Shown: positions 43,768 to 53,332, counted from the first letter of the stretch. The stretch: 64,000 nt of DNA from an uncultured Burkholderiales bacterium (GCA_903886485.1 CAISMH010000012.1:1-64000), one strand, 5' to 3'. Notes: generated by a model from the letters alone, not told the origin. Translations and numbers: made by a program.

Positions 43768-43916
43768 CAGTTATTCGAAACAAATTAATCCTAAGTCTTT
43801 CGAAAAGAGGGCTTCACGCAGTCACAGCCCATAAAATTTGTGCAATCAAGCTGAGCTTTTTAAAAGCTGACAACCACTTTGCAAAAGCTCAAAGAGCTGT
43901 TTGAGGTTTAACCACA
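43768..43916. other. Intergenic AT-rich stretch before the patatin gene
   Basis: The largest gap of the window (43713-43916) holds, beyond the operator above, a dyad AGCTTTT-T-AAAAGCT at 43854-43868 and a TAAAAT at 43832-43837 that may be a -10 for the patatin gene. GAGG at about 43902 may be its ribosome-binding site. No small coding frame is convincing. Confidence 0.35.
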
Positions 43917-44975
43917 TTGAAAGCCCTCCACATCTACGCTGGCCCCAAAGCCTTGGCCCACATCGAGGCCCATGGTTTGAAGCCCGAGCACATTGGTGTC
44001 ATCCCCGCTGCGGCGGGTGGGCCCAAGGGTTTGATCCTTGGACCTCTTGACCGCTTTTTGTTTGGCGAGTGGTTGCCACAAAGCACGCAGCCCATCGATT
44101 TGGTGGGGGCCTCCATCGGTGCGTGGCGCATGGCCACCGCGTGTTTTAAGAACCCTGTGCAGGGTTTTGATCGTCTGTCGCACGACTACATCCATCAAGA
44201 CTACAAAGTACCCGAAGGCCAAAAGCGTCCCAGCGCCCAACAGGTAAGTGACGAGTTCAGCCAAACCCTGCAAACGTTTTATGGCGGCCATGTGAGTGAA
44301 GTGCTCAACAACCCGCGCTATCTCCTGCATGTGGTGACCTCGCGTGGCAAACACATCTTGCACCACGAGCACCCGCTGCTCACGCCTTTGGGCTACGCAG
44401 GCGCCTATCTGTGCAACGCTTTGCAGCGCAAGGCGATGGGCGCATGGCTGGAACGCGTGGTGTTTTCTACCCGAGGTGAGTTGCCATTCGACACCAGCGA
44501 CTTTGCCACCCAGCACATGGCGCTGAACGCGCGCAACTTCATGGCTGCGCTGCAAGCCAGTTGTTCCATCCCATTTGTGTTGCAAGCCGTGCATGACATT
44601 CCCGATGCGCCCACGGGTGCGTATTGGGACGGCGGCATCACCGACTACCACTTGCACCTCAACTACAAAGGTCTTGTGCTGTACCCGCACTTTCAACAAG
44701 CGGTGGTGCCGGGCTGGCTCGACAAAGCGCTGAAGTGGCGGCACAAAGCGACCCCGTTTTTAGACCACACCATTGTTTTGGCGCCTAACCCCGAGTGGGT
44801 CAAAACCTTACCCAATGGCAAGCTGCCAGACCGCAGTGACTTTGTGCGCTATGCCACTGACTTTGAGGGGCGGGTGAAGGTGTGGCAACAAGCCGTGCGT
44901 GCAAGTGAGCAGTTGGCGCAAGAGTTTTCGCAATGGTTGGCCAACCCGCATCTGGCAGCCGTGCATCGTCTTTAA
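43917..44975 (+). CDS. Patatin-like phospholipase
   Basis: A 352-residue member of the patatin family, lipid acyl hydrolases with a Ser-Asp dyad. The oxyanion-hole motif is AAGGPKGLI (33-41), the nucleophile elbow GASIG with Ser66, and the acid lies in AYWDGGITDY. I use the TTG at 43917 because homology-like sequence (MKALHIYAGPKAL) begins there and no ATG precedes the motifs. No signal peptide or membrane segment, so it is probably cytoplasmic. It is followed 9 bp later by a DUF1330 gene. Confidence 0.85.
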   Translation: MKALHIYAGPKALAHIEAHGLKPEHIGVIPAAAGGPKGLILGPLDRFLFGEWLPQSTQPIDLVGASIGAWRMATACFKNPVQGFDRLSHDYIHQDYKVPEGQKRPSAQQVSDEFSQTLQTFYGGHVSEVLNNPRYLLHVVTSRGKHILHHEHPLLTPLGYAGAYLCNALQRKAMGAWLERVVFSTRGELPFDTSDFATQHMALNARNFMAALQASCSIPFVLQAVHDIPDAPTGAYWDGGITDYHLHLNYKGLVLYPHFQQAVVPGWLDKALKWRHKATPFLDHTIVLAPNPEWVKTLPNGKLPDRSDFVRYATDFEGRVKVWQQAVRASEQLAQEFSQWLANPHLAAVHRL

Positions 44976-44984
44976 GGAGTCACC

Positions 44985-45272
44985 ATGCGCCAAGCTTATG
45001 TCGTCGGTCAAATGACCGTGAAGAACCCCACGAAATGGGCCGAGTACCGGGGCCAAGTTTTAGCCACCTTGATGCCATGGCGCGGTGAACTGGTGTTTCG
45101 TGGCAATCAGGTACGGGCACTGTCGGGCGAATGTCCGCATGAAGACATCGTCGTGATTCGTTTCGCCTCGCTGACCGATGCAGACGGTTGGCACAACTCA
45201 GCGGCGTATCAAGCCTTGATTCCATTGCGTCAAGAGGCGGCAGACGTGGTGCTCACCACGTATGAGGCCTGA
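44985..45272 (+). CDS. DUF1330 family protein
   Basis: A 95-residue ferredoxin-like alpha/beta-barrel protein: AYVVGQMTVKNPTKWAEYR, GGELVFRG-like strand (WRGELVFRGNQV) and VVIRFASLTDADGWHNSAAY, which match the DUF1330 pattern in which W/Y and the central His or Ser vary. Function unknown. It sits close behind the patatin gene and before a nitrobindin-like gene, so the three may be cotranscribed. Confidence 0.8.
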   Translation: MRQAYVVGQMTVKNPTKWAEYRGQVLATLMPWRGELVFRGNQVRALSGECPHEDIVVIRFASLTDADGWHNSAAYQALIPLRQEAADVVLTTYEA

Positions 45273-45313
45273 CGCTTGATTTGTGTAATCTGCCTACATT
45301 TTTGAAAAAGCAC

Positions 45314-45943
45314 ATGACCCAATTTGCCAAAGACATTTACACCGAACCCTCGCCCATTGACGTGGATACCTTGGCTAATCTTGGCCCCTTGCGAGCCATG
45401 GCCGGCGTGTGGGAAGGCCAACGCGGTATGGACGTGAAGCCCAAAGCCGAAGGACCCAAAAAGCAAGCCTATGTTGAACGCATTGAGTTGCAACCGATTG
45501 ACCCACAAACCAACGGCCCGCAGTTGCTGTATGGCTTGCGCTACCACACCCACATCACCAAGCCTGAACAAGTTAAGACCTATCACGAGCAAGTCGGCTA
45601 CTGGCTCTGGGAGCCCGCCACGGGTGAGGTGATTCATACAGTCACCATCCCACGCGGCATGGTGGTGATGGCACATGGCAAAGCACGTCCGAATGACAAA
45701 ACGTTTGAAGTCGCTGCGACGGAGGTAGATCCACACTTTGGCGTGCGCTCATCGCCTTTTTTAGACCATGCGTTCAAGACGATCGAGTTCCGCATCAAGG
45801 TGCAGATCAACGATGATGGAACTTGGGGATATGAGGAGGACACGGTACTCATGATTCAGGGCCAAACCGAACCGTTTCATCACACGGATAAAAACCTGCT
45901 GGTCAAAGTGGCTGAACCGACGCCCAATCCACTGGCGCGTTGA
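45314..45943 (+). CDS. Nitrobindin/THAP4-like heme-binding beta-barrel protein
   Basis: A 209-residue protein with a beta-barrel pattern of alternating strands. MAGVWEGQRG resembles the GxWxGxG signature of the nitrobindin/FABP-like family (DUF1794), and IPRGMVVMAHGKA, TFEVAATEVDP and TIEFRIKVQINDDGTWGYEED are later strands. Nitrobindins bind ferric heme and deal with NO or peroxynitrite; whether the axial His is kept I cannot tell. I start at ATG 45314; the GTG at 45281 would add an unusual leader. Confidence 0.7.
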   Translation: MTQFAKDIYTEPSPIDVDTLANLGPLRAMAGVWEGQRGMDVKPKAEGPKKQAYVERIELQPIDPQTNGPQLLYGLRYHTHITKPEQVKTYHEQVGYWLWEPATGEVIHTVTIPRGMVVMAHGKARPNDKTFEVAATEVDPHFGVRSSPFLDHAFKTIEFRIKVQINDDGTWGYEEDTVLMIQGQTEPFHHTDKNLLVKVAEPTPNPLAR

Positions 45944-45954
45944 CTGAGAGAGTT

Positions 45955-46908
45955 ATGAGCCACCATCGCAACCCTCAAAGCCTACTCACGCCTGCCATGC
46001 GCGACGTCTTGCATGCAATCGCCAAAGCAGGCCGACCCCCCATGGCGTTGTTGACGCCCGAGCAAGCCAAGCAGGCCTTCGCTTTGGGCGCGGGCGTGCT
46101 CGAAGTGAATGCACAAAAAATGGTGCGTGACGACACCTTGCACATTCCTTCTCGCGATGGCACCTTGCTGCGCGCCAAGCTATGGGCTGACCATGCGGTA
46201 CCCAACTTGCCTGTGTTGCTGTACTTTCATGGCGGCGGGTTCACTGTGGGTAGCCCCGAAACACACGAAGCCTTGTGTAAACATTTGGCACACCTCGCAC
46301 ACTGTGCCGTGGTGTCGCTGGACTATCGCTTGGCGCCGGAGTACACATTTCCCACCGCGCACAACGACGCGTTCGATGCTTTGCAATGGCTAGCCGCCAA
46401 TGCCACCAGCCTCGGCTTAGATGCGACACGCATCGCCATTGGTGGCGACAGTGCAGGCGGTACGCTGACCGCATCGACTGCCATTGCGGCGCGTGATGCG
46501 GGCATCGCCTTGAAGCTGCAACTCATGTTCTATCCCGGTTGTTCGCCCGAATACTTGGCTTCGGCACACACGTTTGAGAAAGGTTTCTTGCTGGAGAAAG
46601 ACAGCATTGAATACTTTTACGGCCACTACGTGCCCAAGCTGGAAGATCGTCAAAATCGACGTTTTTCGCCCATGTTGGCCGATGTCGCCAGCGTTGCCCC
46701 TGCGTGGCTGGGCTTGGCCGAATGCGACCCATTGGTCGATGAGGGCATCGCCTATGCCGATCACCTGCGCTTGAGTTGTGTGCCGGTCGACCTTGAGATT
46801 TACAAAGGCGTGGTGCACAGCTTTATCCAAATGGGTCGTGTCATTCCCGAAGCCTTGACTGCGCGCGCCGACGCAGCACGTGCCTTGCGGCAAGCGTTTG
46901 GTCTGTGA
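45955..46908 (+). CDS. Alpha/beta hydrolase, hormone-sensitive-lipase type esterase
   Basis: A 317-residue esterase. The oxyanion motif HGGGFTVGS, nucleophile motif GDSAGGTL, acid in AECDPLVDEG and base in GVVHSFIQMG are all in the order of HSL/family IV esterases. They act on short-chain acyl esters; the physiological substrate is unknown. The ATG at 45955 follows a GAGAGAG site. It is 11 bp after the nitrobindin-like gene. Confidence 0.88.
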   Translation: MSHHRNPQSLLTPAMRDVLHAIAKAGRPPMALLTPEQAKQAFALGAGVLEVNAQKMVRDDTLHIPSRDGTLLRAKLWADHAVPNLPVLLYFHGGGFTVGSPETHEALCKHLAHLAHCAVVSLDYRLAPEYTFPTAHNDAFDALQWLAANATSLGLDATRIAIGGDSAGGTLTASTAIAARDAGIALKLQLMFYPGCSPEYLASAHTFEKGFLLEKDSIEYFYGHYVPKLEDRQNRRFSPMLADVASVAPAWLGLAECDPLVDEGIAYADHLRLSCVPVDLEIYKGVVHSFIQMGRVIPEALTARADAARALRQAFGL

Positions 46909-46918
46909 AATTCGAGCC

Positions 46919-47356
46919 ATGAAGACCTACCTAAAAATCGGCGAATGGCTGACCATGCAGTCGGCGGCGCAGGCCCTGCGTACGGCAGTGTTTGTGCAAG
47001 AGCAGGGGATTGCTGCGCAAGACGAATGGGACTCAGAAGATGCCACAGCCTTGCATGCCGTGCTGTTCGATGAAAGCGGCAACCCCCTAGGCAATGCTCG
47101 CTTGTTACGGTCCCAAGGTCATATGGCCAAGGTCGGGCGCATGGCCGTGTTGCGCGAAGCGCGTGGCCATGGTTACGGTGCACGCCTACTGCAAGCTCTG
47201 TTAGAAGAAGCCCGCAAGCGAGGTGACCAAGAAGTACGCTTGAGTGCACAACGCACGGCAGAGCGCTTTTACGCAACCCACGGATTTAGCGTGGTGGGCG
47301 AGCCGTTTGAGGAGGTGGGTATTCCTCACATAGAAATGCGACTGCGCTTGGTTTAG
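46919..47356 (+). CDS. GNAT family N-acetyltransferase
   Basis: A 145-residue acetyltransferase. RTAVFVQEQGI at the N-terminus, then VGRMAVLREARGHGYGARLL, the acetyl-CoA pyrophosphate-binding motif A, and RFYATHGFSVVGEPFEEVGI near the end. It resembles the ElaA/YjcF group by the FVQEQG element. Substrate unknown. Start at 46919, ten bases after the esterase stop. Confidence 0.85.
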   Translation: MKTYLKIGEWLTMQSAAQALRTAVFVQEQGIAAQDEWDSEDATALHAVLFDESGNPLGNARLLRSQGHMAKVGRMAVLREARGHGYGARLLQALLEEARKRGDQEVRLSAQRTAERFYATHGFSVVGEPFEEVGIPHIEMRLRLV

Positions 47357-47413
47357 TTGAACTTGCAGGCATGTGAGAATGCTTGCAGTTAAAAACATGT
47401 CGAAAAAACTGTT

Positions 47414-48136
47414 ATGAAAATATCCCACCATTTGTTATCTGTGACTTTGGCCATCGGCAGCGCAATGGTATGGAGTGCCCCAGCCACAGCGGGTGACTTG
47501 ACCCATTTCAGCGCCATCAATCAAACGGAGTTTTTGGGACTCAGCAAAGACTTGGCTGCTGTGACAAGCACCAAAGCCATGACCCCAGCGGCCCCTTTGG
47601 GGATCTCGGGTTTTGACGTCAGTGCCTCCAGCGCCATGACCAAAATTCAAGACGGTTCCGCGTGGGCCAAAGTCTCTGGGAGCAGTGAGACGAATGTGAT
47701 GCAAACCAAGTTGTCCGTCAGCAAAGGCTTGGCCGGTGGCTGGGATGTGGGCGCCTTTATGTCTCGTGTGCCTTCGAGCAATGTGTCAATGGCTGGTGTG
47801 GATGTGAAATACGCGCTGGTGGAAGGTAACAGCATCCTCCCCGCGATGGCCTTGCGCGGCAGTTACAGCCGCATGGGCGGTGTGTCGGACATGGGACTCA
47901 GCAACACAGGGCTTGATCTGTTGATTTCCAAAGGCTTTGTGGGGTTCACGCCCTACGCAGGTGTGGGCACGGTTTACTCCAGCGCCAAAGCCACAGGTCT
48001 AAACGATGAACATTTCACGCAAAGCAAATCGTTTGTGGGCTTGAGCTGGAATGTCTTGTTCGCCAACCTCTGCGCTGAGTACGAGCGCACGGGCCAAAAC
48101 TCAACCCTCGGGTTGAAGGCGGGCGTGCGTTTCTGA
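47414..48136 (+). CDS. Exported protein with outer-membrane beta-barrel features
   Basis: A 240-residue protein with a signal peptide (SVTLAIGSAMVWSAPATAG). The mature part has alternating amphipathic strands (GWDVGAFMSRV, NVSMAGVDVKYALVEG, PAMALRGSYSRMGGV, GFTPYAGVGTVYSSAK) and ends in GLKAGVRF with a C-terminal Phe, the recognition signal of outer-membrane barrel proteins. I do not recognise a family. It stands alone, with 57 bp before it and ygfZ convergent after it. Confidence 0.6.
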   Translation: MKISHHLLSVTLAIGSAMVWSAPATAGDLTHFSAINQTEFLGLSKDLAAVTSTKAMTPAAPLGISGFDVSASSAMTKIQDGSAWAKVSGSSETNVMQTKLSVSKGLAGGWDVGAFMSRVPSSNVSMAGVDVKYALVEGNSILPAMALRGSYSRMGGVSDMGLSNTGLDLLISKGFVGFTPYAGVGTVYSSAKATGLNDEHFTQSKSFVGLSWNVLFANLCAEYERTGQNSTLGLKAGVRF

Positions 48137-48158
48137 GTCACTGGCCCAGCTCGATGTG

Positions 48159-49112
48159 TCAAATATCGTCGCGCAACACGTAGGGCAACGGCAACAAACG
48201 CAAGGCCGGTCCATCTGCAACACCCAAATGCAAGCTGCTGTTTTCGCTAGCGCTGAGTTGCAGCTCAACCACGGCGACATGATGCACGCCATCTGTCGCA
48301 GCCTGCGCGACCAAGCCGCAGGGCTGTGTGATGTCCAAACTTGAAAAAATTTCTTGCCCTGCCTTCATGGGTGACTCGCTTTGCACGATGAACGCACGGC
48401 GCTTCAACGTGCCACGAAACTGGCTGCGCGCTACGATTTCTTGACCAGGGTAGCAGCCCTTCTTGAAGTTCACGCCATCGACCGACTCGTAGTTGAGCAT
48501 CTGTGGCACAAAGGCTTCAAAGGTAGCCAACTCGACCCATGCAATACCGCTCATCACCTCGCCCACTTGCCACAGATCAGCGCTGAGTGCGGCACAGGTT
48601 GGTGGCGCCACGTCTTTGGGCGCCAGCCAAAAAGCACGCGGCTGTCCCAACGCAGGGTAGAGGGTGAGCACATCGGCGAGCCCAACCGTGTGACGCTGCC
48701 AAGCCTGAATGGCGCTAGGGGAAGTCGCTGCGGTGTTCAAAACTTGTGTCACTGCGTCGCCTGCCAACCCAAGTAACTGGAACGCATCGCTGGCATCGCT
48801 GAGTTTCGCTTTGGCGCGCAGCACAAACATGGACAAGCGCTTGACGGTCTGGGCCAGCAGATCTTGGCGGCAAATCAACAGCAGTTCTTCGGCGCTGCGT
48901 TTGTAAACCACGAAGCTCGCTTGCATGCGTCCCTTGGCGTTGCAAAACGCCGCGAGGCGGCATTCACCCGCTTTCATCAACAGCACGTCGTTGGTGAGTT
49001 GGTAGTGCAAAAAGCTGGCGGCGTCGGCACCCTCGGCGCGGATGATGCCAAGGTGGGGCAGGTGGGCCATGCCGTTCAAGGGCATGGCAGTTGAGTAGGT
49101 ATTTTGCGGCAT
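48159..49112 (-). CDS. ygfZ: Folate-binding YgfZ/GcvT-domain protein
   Basis: YgfZ is a folate-dependent protein needed for repair or assembly of some Fe-S enzymes such as MiaB. The 317-residue protein has the GcvT-like fold and the defining motif KKGCYPGQEIVAR, with the conserved Cys in KGC-x-x-GQE. The frame is open to 49397, but the start at 49112 gives the expected N-terminus (MAHLPHLGIIRAEGADAASF soon after). GATAAT stands seven bases before this ATG. Divergent from mltG. Confidence 0.92.
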   Translation of the reverse strand: MPQNTYSTAMPLNGMAHLPHLGIIRAEGADAASFLHYQLTNDVLLMKAGECRLAAFCNAKGRMQASFVVYKRSAEELLLICRQDLLAQTVKRLSMFVLRAKAKLSDASDAFQLLGLAGDAVTQVLNTAATSPSAIQAWQRHTVGLADVLTLYPALGQPRAFWLAPKDVAPPTCAALSADLWQVGEVMSGIAWVELATFEAFVPQMLNYESVDGVNFKKGCYPGQEIVARSQFRGTLKRRAFIVQSESPMKAGQEIFSSLDITQPCGLVAQAATDGVHHVAVVELQLSASENSSLHLGVADGPALRLLPLPYVLRDDI

Positions 49113-49119
49113 GGGGTGA

Positions 49120-49125
49120 ATTATC
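49120..49125 (-). promoter_or_regulatory. Possible -10 (GATAAT) of ygfZ, leaderless arrangement
   Basis: Minus-strand GATAAT ends seven bases before the ygfZ ATG (49112), within a 52-bp divergent space shared with mltG. Same hexamer and spacing as at dapC, map and rlhA. Confidence 0.4.
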
Positions 49126-49164
49126 ATGCCCGCTCGATTAACGTGATTGGATGTAAGGGTTGTG

Positions 49165-50184
49165 ATGCGACTCATCAAGCGAATCTTTTGGACACTGCTG
49201 AGTCTGGCCCTTTTGCTCGTGATGGCTTGCGGCGGGTGGGCTTTAAAGCCCTTGTCATTGCCCACGCCAACCGTGGATTTGTCGATCGAACCGCAAACCC
49301 CTGTGCGCGGCATTGCCCAAGCCGTGGCCGATGCCGGTGTGGATGTGCCGCCTTTGGTTTTGTACGCGTTCTTCCGAGCCAGCGGCCAGTCGCGCAAGCT
49401 GCGAGCGGGTAGTTATGAGTTGATTCAGGGCAACACACCGTTGGATTTACTTCGCAAACTCACCCGTGGGGAAGAAAGCCTCAAGGCCATCAGTCTGATT
49501 GATGGTTGGACGTTTCGCCAATTCCGTAGCGCTTTGGCCAAGGCTGAAGGCCTGAAGCACGACACACAAGACCTCAGTGCCGACGCCTTGATGGAGAAGC
49601 TGGGCATGCCAGGCATCGCTCCCGAAGGGCGGTTTTTCCCCGACACCTACACCTATGGCAAAGGCACCTCCGAGCTGCATGTGATGGCACGTGCGGCCAA
49701 AGCCATGAACAAACAACTCGCCGCCGCATGGGCCATGCGTGGCTCCGATATTCAAGTCAAGACACCGGAAGAAGCGCTGATCTTGGCGAGCATTGTGGAG
49801 AAAGAAACCGGCCGCGAGAGCGATCGCACCACCATCAGCCGTGTTTTTCACAACCGGTTGGCCCTAGGCATGCCCTTGCAAACCGACCCCAGCGTGATTT
49901 ACGGCATGTTTGATGACTTCGATGGCAACCTGCGCCGCGCCGACTTGCGCGCCGATCATCCCTGGAACACTTACACCCGTAAAGGCCTGCCAGCCACCCC
50001 CATCGCCATGCCGGGACGCAACGCGCTCAAAGCAGCCGTGCAGCCAGCCCCGAGCCATGCGCTGTACTTCGTAGCCAAGGGTGACGGCACCAGCTACTTC
50101 AGCGCGACCTTGGAGGAGCACAACGCCGCCGTGAATCGTTACCAACGCCGCCTATCGGGTGCCGGCGATGAAGTCAAACCGTGA
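49165..50184 (+). CDS. mltG: Endolytic murein transglycosylase
   Basis: Cleaves nascent glycan strands and so sets peptidoglycan chain length. The 339-residue protein has an N-terminal membrane anchor (7-28), a LysM-like domain (KLRAGSYELIQGNTPLDLLR) and the catalytic YceG domain with Glu212 in LILASIVEKETGRES and TDPSVIYGM, ADHPWNTYTRKGLP further on. The start at 49165 gives a normal anchor. First gene of mltG-tmk-holB-tatD, an order widely conserved in proteobacteria. Confidence 0.95.
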   Translation: MRLIKRIFWTLLSLALLLVMACGGWALKPLSLPTPTVDLSIEPQTPVRGIAQAVADAGVDVPPLVLYAFFRASGQSRKLRAGSYELIQGNTPLDLLRKLTRGEESLKAISLIDGWTFRQFRSALAKAEGLKHDTQDLSADALMEKLGMPGIAPEGRFFPDTYTYGKGTSELHVMARAAKAMNKQLAAAWAMRGSDIQVKTPEEALILASIVEKETGRESDRTTISRVFHNRLALGMPLQTDPSVIYGMFDDFDGNLRRADLRADHPWNTYTRKGLPATPIAMPGRNALKAAVQPAPSHALYFVAKGDGTSYFSATLEEHNAAVNRYQRRLSGAGDEVKP

Positions 50185-50209
50185 TGCAGCACAGGCAAAA
50201 TAGCAGGCT

Positions 50210-50857
50210 ATGACAAAAACAGGTCTGTTCATCAGTTTCGAAGGCATCGACGGCGCAGGCAAGTCCACGCACATCGATGGTCTGGCTGCTGCGTTCAAAG
50301 CACAGGGACGTCAAGTCACGCTGACGCGCGAGCCCGGCGGCACACCGCTGGCTGAAAAGCTGCGCGAGATGGTGCTGCACGATGCAATGGATGCGTTGAC
50401 CGAAGCGCTCCTCATCTTTGCGGCGCGCCGCGATCACCTGCAAAACGTGATTGAACCAGCGTTGGCACGGGGTGACGTGGTGCTGTGTGACCGCTTCACG
50501 GACGCCACCTTTGCCTATCAGGGCAGTGGTCGTGGCTTTGACTTGGGCGTGCTGCAACAACTGGAACACTGGGTTCAAGCCAACTCACAGGGGTTGCGCC
50601 AACCCGATGTGACCGTGTGGTTTGAACTCGATCCCGCCATTGCGGCTGTGCGTTTAGCCGGCGCCCGCGTGCCTGACCGCTTTGAGGCGCAACCCGTCGC
50701 GTTCTTCCAAAAAGTGTCTGACGGTTATGCTGCCCGCGCCCAAGCGGACGCCCAGCGTTTTGTTCGCCTAGACGCTGCGCAACCCCGCGAATCTGTTTGG
50801 CAGCAACTGCAGCAGCAGTTTGTCCAGCGCGGTTGGCTGGATGCTCGCCTCGTATGA
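50210..50857 (+). CDS. tmk: Thymidylate kinase
   Basis: Phosphorylates dTMP to dTDP. The P-loop is [10 protein letters not shown] (11-20), the DR motif is [14 protein letters not shown], and a LID region follows near [10 protein letters not shown]. The 215-residue length is usual. CAAAAT at 50196-50201 lies eight bases before the ATG, although the gene is also close enough to mltG (25 bp) for cotranscription. The stop overlaps the holB ATG. Confidence 0.96.
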   Translation: MTKTGLFISFEGIDGAGKSTHIDGLAAAFKAQGRQVTLTREPGGTPLAEKLREMVLHDAMDALTEALLIFAARRDHLQNVIEPALARGDVVLCDRFTDATFAYQGSGRGFDLGVLQQLEHWVQANSQGLRQPDVTVWFELDPAIAAVRLAGARVPDRFEAQPVAFFQKVSDGYAARAQADAQRFVRLDAAQPRESVWQQLQQQFVQRGWLDARLV

Positions 50858-51873
50858 ACGACACCGCCTCACCAACAAGGCCCGTTCTGAGCCCGTGGCT
50901 GCAAGGCCAGCTCACCACGCTGCTGGAGCGACGCGGCCACGCTTGGCTGCTCCAAGGCCCATCGGGTCTGGGCCAATACACACTGGGCTTAGAGTTGGCG
51001 CGGGCTTGGTTGTGCGAATCACCAACCAAGCAGGGCGCTTGCTACCAATGCCGCAGTTGCCACGCCGTGGATGTGCGCACCCATGCCGACTTGTGTAGCC
51101 TCATGCCCGAAACCTTGGCTTTGGCGTTGAACTGGCCGCTCGACGAGAAAACTCAAAAAGACCTGGACGATAAAAAGCGCAAGCCCAGCAAAGAGATTCG
51201 TGTGGAAGCCGCACGTGACATGGTGGCCTTCAGCCAACAAACCCGCTCTGGGGGCTCGACCAAAGTGGTGTTTGTCTACCCCGCCGAGCGCATGAACCAT
51301 GTGACGGCCAACACCATCCTCAAAACACTCGAAGAACCACCGGGTGAATGCCGCTTTGTGTTGGCCAGCGAAGCCGCGCACCAATTGTTGCCCACCATCC
51401 GTAGCCGTTGCCAAACCCACACCATGGTCTGGCCCACGGAGGCCCAAGCCCTGAGCTGGTTGCAAACACAAGGCGTGCCTGCGACAGATGCCACCGTGCT
51501 GTTGCGTGCCGCCGGAGGCCGTCCCGAAGACGCACTGGACTTGGCCAATTCGGGCCTCAAAGCCGCTATTTGGGCGGGCTTACCCAAAGCCGTGCTGCGC
51601 GGCGATGTTGGGGTTGTGTCGGATGCCACGCCCTCGCAAGCCATTGCCATGCTGCAAAAACTTTGTCACGACTTGTTGGCCGTGCGCACCGGCGGCGAAC
51701 CACGCTTCTTTTTAGCAGCAGATTTACCAGCCGCTGGCACGATCAACTCGCTCACGCAATGGTCCAAAGACTTGATGACAGCGGCGCGTACATCTGAGCA
51801 CCCATACAACGCAGGTTTGATGTTTGAGGCCTTGGTGGCCAGAGCACAAACGGCACTGCGTGCTAAGGACTGA
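50854..51873 (+). CDS. holB: DNA polymerase III delta-prime subunit
   Basis: Clamp-loader subunit. The 339-residue protein has a AAA+ fold with a degenerate P-loop (GPSGLGQYT, no Lys), as is normal for delta-prime, a zinc module with Cys54, Cys63, Cys66 and Cys69 at the E. coli spacing, [19 protein letters not shown], and the sensor-like TIRSRCQTH. The insertion [19 protein letters not shown] is a charged loop. The start at 50854 overlaps tmk by 4 bp. Confidence 0.94.
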   Translation: MNDTASPTRPVLSPWLQGQLTTLLERRGHAWLLQGPSGLGQYTLGLELARAWLCESPTKQGACYQCRSCHAVDVRTHADLCSLMPETLALALNWPLDEKTQKDLDDKKRKPSKEIRVEAARDMVAFSQQTRSGGSTKVVFVYPAERMNHVTANTILKTLEEPPGECRFVLASEAAHQLLPTIRSRCQTHTMVWPTEAQALSWLQTQGVPATDATVLLRAAGGRPEDALDLANSGLKAAIWAGLPKAVLRGDVGVVSDATPSQAIAMLQKLCHDLLAVRTGGEPRFFLAADLPAAGTINSLTQWSKDLMTAARTSEHPYNAGLMFEALVARAQTALRAKD

Positions 51874-51875
51874 CT

Positions 51876-52670
51876 ATGTTCACCGATTCCCATTGCCACT
51901 TGAATTTTCCAGAGCTGGCTTACAACATCCACGCTATCCGCGACGACATGGCCAAGGCGCAAGTCACACGCGCACTGGTCATCAGCACCACTTTGGAACG
52001 CTTTCCCGAAGTACACGGGTTAGCCACCCAATTTGACAATTTTTGGGCCACGGTTGGTGTGCATCCAGACAACGAAGGCGTGCAAGAGCCGACTTTGGAG
52101 GATTTGCTCACCCGCGCCAAACTCCCCAAAGTCGTCGGCATTGGCGAAACCGGTTTGGACTATTACCGCTTGGGCGAACGCACTGTGGCCGATATGGAGT
52201 GGCAACGCGAGCGTTTTCGCATCCACATTCAGGCTGCGCAACACACGAAACTGCCCTTGGTGATTCACACACGCAGTTCATCGGCCGACACGGTGGCGAT
52301 TTTGAAAGAGCAGGGCGAAGATGCCTCCCCAAACAGTGCAGGTGGCGTGTTTCACTGCTTCACGGAAACCGCAGATGTCGCCCGTGCGGGACTTGACCTT
52401 GGTTTGTATATTTCGTTCTCTGGCATCTTGACCTTTAAAAATGCGCAAGACCTGCGTGATGTGGCCAAGTTTGTGCCGATGGAGCGCATCTTGATTGAGA
52501 CCGACAGCCCTTATTTGGCCCCTGTTCCATACCGAGGCAAGACCAATAACCCGTCTTATGTCCCCTTTGTGGCGAAGCAAATTGCCGAGATCAAAGGCAT
52601 GTCAGTAGAGGCTGTGGCCGAAGCCACCAGCCGTAACTTCGATCAACTTTTCAGTGCTGTTTTAAAATGA
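51876..52670 (+). CDS. tatD: TatD-family metal-dependent hydrolase (deoxyribonuclease)
   Basis: A 264-residue amidohydrolase-superfamily nuclease: metal-binding FTDSHCHLNF at the N-terminus, GETGLDYYR, PLVIHTRSS, GVFHCFTET and LIETDSPYLAPVPYRGK in family order. Closest in context to YcfH, which is also next to holB. It starts two bases after holB and its stop overlaps the ankyrin gene start (ATGA). Confidence 0.94.
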   Translation: MFTDSHCHLNFPELAYNIHAIRDDMAKAQVTRALVISTTLERFPEVHGLATQFDNFWATVGVHPDNEGVQEPTLEDLLTRAKLPKVVGIGETGLDYYRLGERTVADMEWQRERFRIHIQAAQHTKLPLVIHTRSSSADTVAILKEQGEDASPNSAGGVFHCFTETADVARAGLDLGLYISFSGILTFKNAQDLRDVAKFVPMERILIETDSPYLAPVPYRGKTNNPSYVPFVAKQIAEIKGMSVEAVAEATSRNFDQLFSAVLK

Positions 52671-53332
52671 GAAAATACTTTAAGTATTTCTTATATCTAT
52701 ATGTTTTTATTGGATATTCTTTATCCAATGCAGGCTCATATGACGACTTTATTTCGGCTCTGATTTTTGATCACCCCGAGGTGATTCAAAAACTTCTGGC
52801 CCGCGGTTTTGACCCCAATACACCCAATGAAAAAGGTGTTCCTGGCTTGCTCGTGGCGATTCAGTCCGAAGCACCTAAGTCGGCCTTGTTGCTCGCGCAA
52901 CACCCACAAACGCAGGTCAACGTACAGAACGCCTTGGGCGAAACACCATTGATGCTGGCTGCCATCAATAACCAGCTCGAGTTGGCCAAGGTACTGATTG
53001 ACCGTGGTGCTGATGTCAACCGTCAAGGCTGGACCCCATTGCATTACGCTGCAACACGTGGCCATCGCGAAATGATCCGTTTGCTGCTAGACCATGATGC
53101 CTATATCGATAGCGAATCAGCGAATGGCACAACACCATTGATGTTGGCAGCCTATGCAGCGCCACCTTTGGCGGTGAAGTTATTGCTTGAAGAAGGTGCA
53201 GATCCCACACTGGTCAACAGTGGTCAGGCGACCGCGTTGAGCTTGGCTTTAGTCGCTGACCATCCACAAAGCGCGTTTTATATCCGTGCCTTCACGGAGT
53301 CTTGGTATTTACAGAATCCAGTGAAAGAGTAG
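52667..53332 (+). CDS. Exported ankyrin-repeat protein
   Basis: A 221-residue protein with a probable signal peptide (YFLYLYVFIGYSLSNAGS) and ankyrin repeats, the clearest being GETPLMLAAINNQLELAKVL, GWTPLHYAATRGHREMIRLL and GTTPLMLAAYAAPPLAVKLL, each ending in a GADVN-like turn. Ankyrin repeats bind proteins; partner unknown. It overlaps tatD by 4 bp. The first 25 or so codons are strikingly AT-rich with AGA, TTA and ATA codons, unlike the rest of the operon. Confidence 0.85.
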   Translation: MRKYFKYFLYLYVFIGYSLSNAGSYDDFISALIFDHPEVIQKLLARGFDPNTPNEKGVPGLLVAIQSEAPKSALLLAQHPQTQVNVQNALGETPLMLAAINNQLELAKVLIDRGADVNRQGWTPLHYAATRGHREMIRLLLDHDAYIDSESANGTTPLMLAAYAAPPLAVKLLLEEGADPTLVNSGQATALSLALVADHPQSAFYIRAFTESWYLQNPVKE

